Assembly: GCA_026214975.1 (NCBI GenBank)
Contig: CM047809.1
Span: forward strand, 29,795,977-29,859,976
Length of the DNA stretch: 64,000 nucleotides
From: Gentiana macrophylla
Taxonomy: Eukaryota > Streptophyta > Magnoliopsida > Gentianales > Gentianaceae
Direction of reading: 5' to 3'
In this document: one piece after another, positions 58,661-64,000 of the stretch
Numbering within the stretch: the first letter of the stretch is position 1
How the letters are laid out: every line of letters begins with the position of its first letter
Program-made: the position numbers and the translations under genes
The notes under the pieces: generated by a model
What the model was told of the DNA's origin: nothing
Database searches by the model: none
What the model saw: only the letters and a program-made list of their open reading frames with translations

Positions 58661-60336
58661 TTGCCCGCGGAGCAAAAGATGTTTGTCTCCGAACATGTTG
58701 TCTTCTAGAGGAAGTGTTTCTTCCAAAAGAAACAGTAGGAGTAAGTTGAAATCTCAAAAGAGTTTGAGAGCCACAAGGAGAAATTCAACCATAGGAACGT
58801 GAGCAGACGCCATATAGTGATGAGGTGTAGAACACTGCTCAATGCACACAAAAGTTCTGTAAGTCTGTGGATAACCTTAAGCCTGAAAAGGCTGCTGGTA
58901 TGTTCATATTGAAGAATGAATATCTCACGACTTATGAAGGAATGTTGAAAGGCAAGATTGAGAGATATGGCCGGGAGCCATAATATCTGAATTAGATTCC
59001 ATCAGTGACAACCAGGTTGTGAACCTGGTATGTCTTACCTAGAGGGAATGTCCCTGAAAGGCTGACATGGATGGTAATATGATTACCATAAGGCTATAGT
59101 GACGGTGAAGGCTACGGGGTGTAAACCTTGTAATTATCTTTATACTTCCAGCTGAGTCCAGCTCTATTCAGACTATGCTCGTTATAACTTCATATCATGC
59201 TATATGATAGTGTTGAAGACGTTGGGCAAACAACCCGATGTTCATAGACGATAACATGATATGCGAGCCCACAACATCCATTTATGGACTCAGACAAGTT
59301 TCTCTAGACGATTTCTTTGTTTGATATCAAGGGGATTTGATTTAGTCAAAATAAGGGATATGCTTAATGTGCAAGAGGGATAGTGGGAGTGTGATATGAT
59401 TTTTGAGTAAGGTATTGGATATCTCTTGGGAATTACCCTATGTCACAGTCAATTAGTGTTTGGTAATTCAAGGTCTTTACGAAAGCACTTGGATTAGTAG
59501 TTTTTTATTTTAGAAATAAGAATCCATAGTGATAGATTTAACTGCTGTTGGTTTATAGTTTACCTATATAGATGTGATACTAAAAGAGTTTTGCATAGAT
59601 CGCAAAAGGGGATACTGCAAGCCGGTGTTCTCAAGATCTATCTATGTTAGGACGTTAGTTCTAAAGATAGGGTGAAAGTGCTTATGGAAGGTTTCCTTTT
59701 TCTACTGCGGTAGGAACCATCATAAAAGCAATGCCAGATGTTCATAGTCCATGAAGAGTCATGAGCAAGTATGAAAGTAAATATGGTGAATGTCGAGAAT
59801 ATCCTTAAACAAGTTAAGGATGGTTTCCTAGTTTATCGAAACTTGGAATCAGATAAATATAGTTATACAGACGTATATCCTGAGTCTTATGAAGGCGAGT
59901 AGGAGCTACGGTCTGGGTTTGCAATCACTTTGATTAAGTGATACAGTTTGCTAGAAATGTTCTTGGCTATGGGTCACTGTAAATTCTACAACTTAGCCAA
60001 AACACAGTAGTGCCTTAGAGGCGCAACGGGAGCAATACATGGATCTAAGAAGGTTCATTCCTGAACCTTGTACGGTTCTTCCACCTTTACTATATAGCTG
60101 ATATAGTAAGTGGATTCATTGCTTGAAGCAAGGACCAGGGTCTCGTCGGAGATTCATGTGTGTGTTGAGGCGGTTCCTTTGACTTGGTCATTTGGAGTAT
60201 GATATGAAGATAGTCTGAGTCCCCACGGATAGCGATCCGTTCACGGCTAGGGCTGGTTGCGAGTATTGCATGAGATTCTTGTGTTTCAACTTGGTCTTGT
60301 GTGTGCGAGTGATTGGTTATAGGCCAAGTGAGAGAC
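58660..60336 (+). pseudogene. Decayed Copia pol, 3' half (plus strand)
   Basis: No open frame survives, but short Copia-like blocks follow in order: FVSEHVVF and VFLPKETVGV (58680-58745, post-integrase linker); NILKQVKDGFLVYRNLESDK and YTDVYPESYEGE (59800-59900, RNase H region); GAIHGSKKVHS (60030); VLRRF (60165); and SDWL then a stop (60310). A purine-rich AGGCCAAGTGAGAGAC at 60321-60336 abuts the LTR. Heavily mutated; the reading is by eye across frames and moderately uncertain. Confidence 0.6.
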
Positions 60337-61509
60337 TGGTGAAATAGTATCTTAAACCCAATCGGGTTGGACCAGATCCGACCGGGTCGGATCATTTCTA
60401 CTATTTATTTATGTTTATACATATATTAAATGACTTTTCTGTTGTCATATATATGTTCTTTTAAAGAACCAATTATGAATTGTTATATGATAACGTCCTT
60501 AGTATTAAACTGTGATAGAGAAACCATGATATGCGATTATGGTTGATGAGATCTCTAATCACTTTAATAAGTTTGATACTTAAATGTCTCTAGGCTTATG
60601 TACTATTAAACAGGGCATTGATAGTACAAACATGCTAGCACGTATTAGATGTCTTCTGTTTAAGGGCAGGGATAGATCTCGTCTATCAAAGTGTATAGAC
60701 ACTTGGACTGTACGTGGACGTGTATTAAAGAATGCGTACGTTAGACTGACCCACTTACACTGTTAAGTGTCACACTATGTGATGGTTGTGTAATTATCCT
60801 TAGGACCGAAGTCTACGTGGCATCACGGTGTGGATTGTCATGCTTTGACACTATTGAGGTTTCCCTTAGCCATAGGGCGATCATGCGGTAGTGATTGGGT
60901 GTGATACTGAAACATGCGGAGTATACATGCATGGTCGTCCGGAAATCGCGTACCCTATTAGTAGGGGTGAATATCCGAAATGGCCTTCTTATAAGGAATG
61001 TCTTACTCTTGTGAATCTTTGCAAAGTGGAAGTAAATGAGTTACTTCGAGAGAGCATGATATCCAGATTATAAGATACGGTCGTTGATGCTTGACACTCG
61101 ACGTACGACCGTATGGATATTATTATAGCGATATGATTCTATTTACATGGTAACTATTTCACATGAAAGGTAGTAGTCATTGCATTTGAATCTTCCGATG
61201 ATTGGGGGTCACGATGTGTTGCCAGACGCTATCCCGTGATCGTTAGGTGTGAAGGGCATTTTCGTAATTTGCTTTTTATGTCTACGGCCAACATATTCGG
61301 AAGCCTATCGGGTCACACACATAAGACCATCAAGTCGGATTAAAATGTGGTTATAGTTGATAACCAAATAAGGAAAGAGTTTATCTCATACCATAAATGT
61401 TATAGTGGTAAATTAATATGGTGGTATTTATTTATTATTAATAAATATAATACAAGATATTAATTATGTTGATTAATTAAATGTACATATATTAGATATG
61501 TATTTCGAA

Positions 61510-61534
61510 TATATATATATATATATATATATAT
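61510..61534. repeat. (AT)n microsatellite in the LTR
   Basis: About 12 AT units, not present in the other LTR copy. Confidence 0.85.
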
Positions 61535-61720
61535 GATATACATGTATTTTGTGAATTAATTTATCATAGCATTATATTAATTAAAGAGTAAGGGGAAGGG
61601 GCCAGAAGGACAAAAAAAATCATAAATGGGGATAGAAGGACGTTACTACATTTTTATGTGATTAAAAAGGATAAATTCATAATAAATGGAAAAAAAAAAT
61701 ACCATTTTACACATTAAACA

Positions 61721-61905
61721 CGTAGTAACGCTAAATAAAATGTAGTAACAGCCAAAAAACAAGTAGTAACAACCAAGAAACAAGTAGTAACAACCCATAA
61801 AATGTAGTAACATCCAATGAAAAAGTAGTAACAACCAATAAACAAGTAGTAACAGCCCATAAAATGTAGTAACAGTCAATAAACAAGTAGTAACAGCCCA
61901 TAAAA
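61721..61905. repeat. Minisatellite, nine units of 20-21 bp
   Basis: Units of the form AGTAGTAACAACCAATAAAC, several alternating with TGTAGTAACAGCCCATAAAA-like variants. The units are contiguous, with no spacers. Confidence 0.9.
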
Positions 61906-61955
61906 TATATAAAGTTACATAAAAAAATGTAGTAATATTAAAAATTAATAGTAAC

Positions 61956-61973
61956 AAACCCTAAACCCTAAAC
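61956..61973. repeat. Short interstitial telomere-type repeat
   Basis: AAACCCTAAACCCTAAAC is two and a half copies of the plant telomere unit (CCCTAAA). It is too short to indicate more than chance or a filler sequence. Confidence 0.7.
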
Positions 61974-62157
61974 ATTTTCAAAAAAGTAAAATAAAAAAAT
62001 ATACAGCCTGCTTCTCCGGCAACCATGGCTGGAAATCCGGCAATCCGGCGTCTCCATCTTGCTTCAAGCCCACAATCCGGCGTCCGGCCGCCACAGTCGG
62101 AATCTTGCCCCTAACATCATTACAACCCTCATCATCCCCACCCCCATCGTTCTACCC

Positions 62158-62442
62158 ATGATTTCCTATTTGTGTTGGAATTGTCGTGAGTTAGGCAAAA
62201 CCGAAGCCGTCACCGCCCTTCGCGATTTGGTTAACCGCTACAAACCACAAATCATTTTTCTAACAGAGACGAAATCCTCCAAAGCAAACATGGATAAAAT
62301 CCGGCAGAAGATTGGTCTTCCATCTGGTGTTTATGCTCCGGCCCAAGGAAAAAGCGGAGGAGTGGCCCTGCTATGGACCGACGAAATTGATTTGAGTCGT
62401 CTGGTGTCTGCAACTTCCGGCGGCCATGTTTTTGAACGATGA
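62158..62442 (+). pseudogene. LINE ORF2 endonuclease fragment
   Basis: The frame reads LCWNCRELGKTEAVTALRD, PQIIFLTETKSSKANM and GKSGGVALLWTDEIDL, the opening of the AP-like endonuclease (exo/endonuclease/phosphatase fold) of plant LINE ORF2, which nicks target DNA. The first block is normally WNCRGLG. Only about 95 residues are present, followed by a stop; reverse transcriptase is absent. Confidence 0.85.
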
Positions 62443-63315
62443 TGCCTCTTTTTTTGGAATGAGGGTTTTTAATTTTAAAGATAGATAGAAAAAGGGTGTT
62501 TTGGGAAATTTACACAGGTTTTGTCCTGATTAATTATTAGTATCCTTGCATCTTGGTTTATTTATTAATCTGTCATTCCTGACAAAAACCTATAAAGAAT
62601 ATTCCGGATCCCAATTTATTGGTTGAGGGTGGCGCCATTTTGAGTGTATGTGATACACTTGGATTGTGCAATTTAATTGATAAGATTACCATAATATTAA
62701 TATTGGATATTAATTGATTTTTGGAAAAATAGATTTATGGTAATAAGATAAAGATATATTCAATATAAGATATTGTCAATATATATCTTGGAAATATATT
62801 TAATATAAGATATTGAATATTAAAAGAGATAAATCAATCAAATGTATTTTCTTTATTTTATTAGGAAATTTTTTTCTTTCTCCTCAATCTACTAGGAAGC
62901 TAATCACAATCAGTTTGGGAGACACATGGGGCGCCCCACCCTTTATATAAGAGAAGGGTTGGCTAGCTCTTTTGTACATCAAAATTCCAAGAGCTAATAG
63001 TTCTTGTGAAAAATAGAGAGCTTCTTAGAGAGAGTTTTGAGAGAGAGAAAAGGTCGGTCTAACAACCGAGTTTTTCTGGTAGCAATCCATGATGGGATTC
63101 CGGCGAGCTGTTCATGTGGATTACCGGTGGAGGCCGAACACTTGGGAGGCTCCGTGCCTCACTACTCTCCTTAAACGGTCAATGCGTCGATCTTTTAGGT
63201 CAAGCAAGGTAACCACCGTCTACTAGCTTATTTGTTTATTTCTTAAATGAAGTCGATCCTTGTCAAAGGAAATAAATTTTGTATTCCGCTGCGTTCCCGC
63301 GTAGATTTCCTAACA

Positions 63316-64000
63316 TTGCCTTGGATACTTCAAAGGATAAAATGGATACTTGATGAGAGACAAATTATTACTAATGATCATGACTTTTTACCCCTATTTC
63401 TGAATCATTCTAAGCATTAATGCAACAATTTGAATAATTTCTTCCTAAGTTCGGTCTAAGTGCAAAACATATGTTAGATTGGTCATATATAGGTTATTAC
63501 CGAGTTTTGTTATCGAGTATTCTCATGGTTTTGGCTTGCAGTTCACATGTACCATGTCCTGAGATCCTTGAAGATTGTGTTCAACTCTTCCTATTCCTCA
63601 ATGACCGAGAGATTCCTTATCTGCTTGCCCATGGCTTTCTCCATCACACCTCATGGTGCATGCCAAGCTCTGATGTCAGGTGCCAAAGATATTCATGGTT
63701 TGAGTGGGAAATTCAAGTTTTTGAGCTTGGCGTCCGCCAGCTTTTCCTTTGTGGCGTCCGCCACTTCCCTACTATGACAGCCCTGGCAAGATTCCTTAGT
63801 AGTTGGCTGATGTGACATAAAGGTACTTAGCACCCACCGCATGTGTTCATGGCGCACACCAGCATTCCGGAAGATGGCAGTTTAAATAGCATTTCTCGTG
63901 TCATTTTGAGATATCAATCAAGGAACTCACTAATAGGCATTTCTCTACATGAATTCTAGTGAGGGAAGCAGTTCTAGAAAGTTGAAGTCCTTCTTCAAGG
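63316..64000. other. Right-end sequence, nothing recognised
   Basis: Two open frames overlap (63471-63815) without recognisable motifs. TGGCGTCCGCCA-like words repeat at 63727 and 63751. On the minus strand, TGACATCAGAGCTTGG at about 63685 weakly resembles a retrotransposon primer site. No call is made. Confidence 0.3.

Larger units (their letters stand above)
61583..62594. mobile_element. Insertion of about 1 kb within the LTR
   Basis: Defined by comparison with the uninterrupted LTR copy, where TTAATTAAAGAATATTCC is continuous. Here TTAATTAAAGA is followed by about 1 kb before TAAAGAATATTCC. It holds a minisatellite, a telomere-like tract and a LINE fragment. The TAAAGA repeat suggests a TSD. 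The superfamily is unclear. Confidence 0.65.
60337..63315 (+). repeat. 3' LTR of a Copia element, carrying a 1-kb insertion
   Basis: It matches the minus strand of 53257-55097 from TG...AATAGT.TC.TAAACCC through AGTATTAAACT.TGATAGAG to the end GCGTAGATTTCCTAACA. It is interrupted at about 61583-62594 by sequence absent from the other copy. The preceding purine tract makes it a 3' LTR rather than a solo one. Confidence 0.8.

Noticed and set aside
58449..58757. 102-codon minus-strand frame
   Set aside because: No recognisable motif; the plus strand here carries Copia linker remnants, so this is an antisense shadow.
60584..61073. 60-codon frames in the LTR
   Set aside because: They lie within the LTR and are not conserved in the other LTR copy.
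61721..61905. Regular repeats resembling a CRISPR array
   Set aside because: Units are contiguous 20-21-bp minisatellite copies without spacers, in plant nuclear DNA.
63471..63815. 114-codon frame near the right edge
   Set aside because: No recognisable domain, overlapping frames of similar length, biased composition; not supportable as a gene.

Overview
This is a window of plant nuclear DNA, most likely a eudicot. It is AT-rich, its genes have many introns with GT...AG borders, and it is full of nested plant transposons. The exact species cannot be read from the sequence. Only two ordinary host genes are recognisable, and they converge on each other. At 330-8028 (+) lie 18 exons covering the C-terminal three quarters of COG3 (conserved oligomeric Golgi complex subunit 3); its 5' end lies left of the window. 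At 15682-27022 (-) lies a complete 11-exon FAB1A/B-type PIKfyve gene (FYVE, chaperonin-like CCT, and PIP-kinase domains; 1772 codons), with a 5'UTR intron extending to about 27600. COG3 acts in retrograde Golgi tethering. FAB1 makes PI(3,5)P2 on endosome and vacuole membranes. No functional linkage is implied by their being neighbours.

Between the two genes (8.1-15.5 kb) there is no convincing gene. It holds a candidate Helitron (10042-11268), diverged tandem repeats, a 3.1-kb Mutator-like element (MULE, 11425-14523) with about 120-bp terminal inverted repeats (TIRs) and a 10-bp target-site duplication (TSD), and a TIR element of the 'AGGGGTGTAA' type (14625-15333). Introns of both genes carry small non-autonomous elements: hAT, Stowaway, a tRNA-derived SINE, and a 445-bp TIR family.

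From 27.7 kb to the end almost everything that can be named is transposon. In order: a Stowaway; a solo LTR (29022-30752, TSD AAAAG); a small hAT; a 5.7-kb Copia element (32161-37831) with 207-bp LTRs, sitting inside a Stowaway; two more Stowaways; a SINE broken by a hAT element that itself carries another TIR element (39.7-41.1 kb); a 4.9-kb MULE (41351-46274) with about 250-bp palindrome-rich TIRs, a 9-bp TSD, a decayed MURA transposase and an antisense B3-domain gene fragment; a Tourist-like MITE; a gene-poor stretch (47-50 kb); a 297-bp MULE MITE; a 443-bp TIR element; a minus-strand Copia element (51891-57958) interrupted in its reverse transcriptase by a 1.84-kb solo LTR; and the 3' half of another decayed Copia with an inverted copy of that same LTR (60337-63315), which carries a 1-kb insertion containing a LINE endonuclease fragment.

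The most notable points are: the MULE that appears to have picked up part of a REM/B3 gene; a one-base deletion in a poly-A run that breaks the COG3 frame; and a Copia element with nearly identical LTRs around a wrecked interior. Boundaries were called by eye from TIR, TSD and LTR matches. Copy number and family names need database searches.
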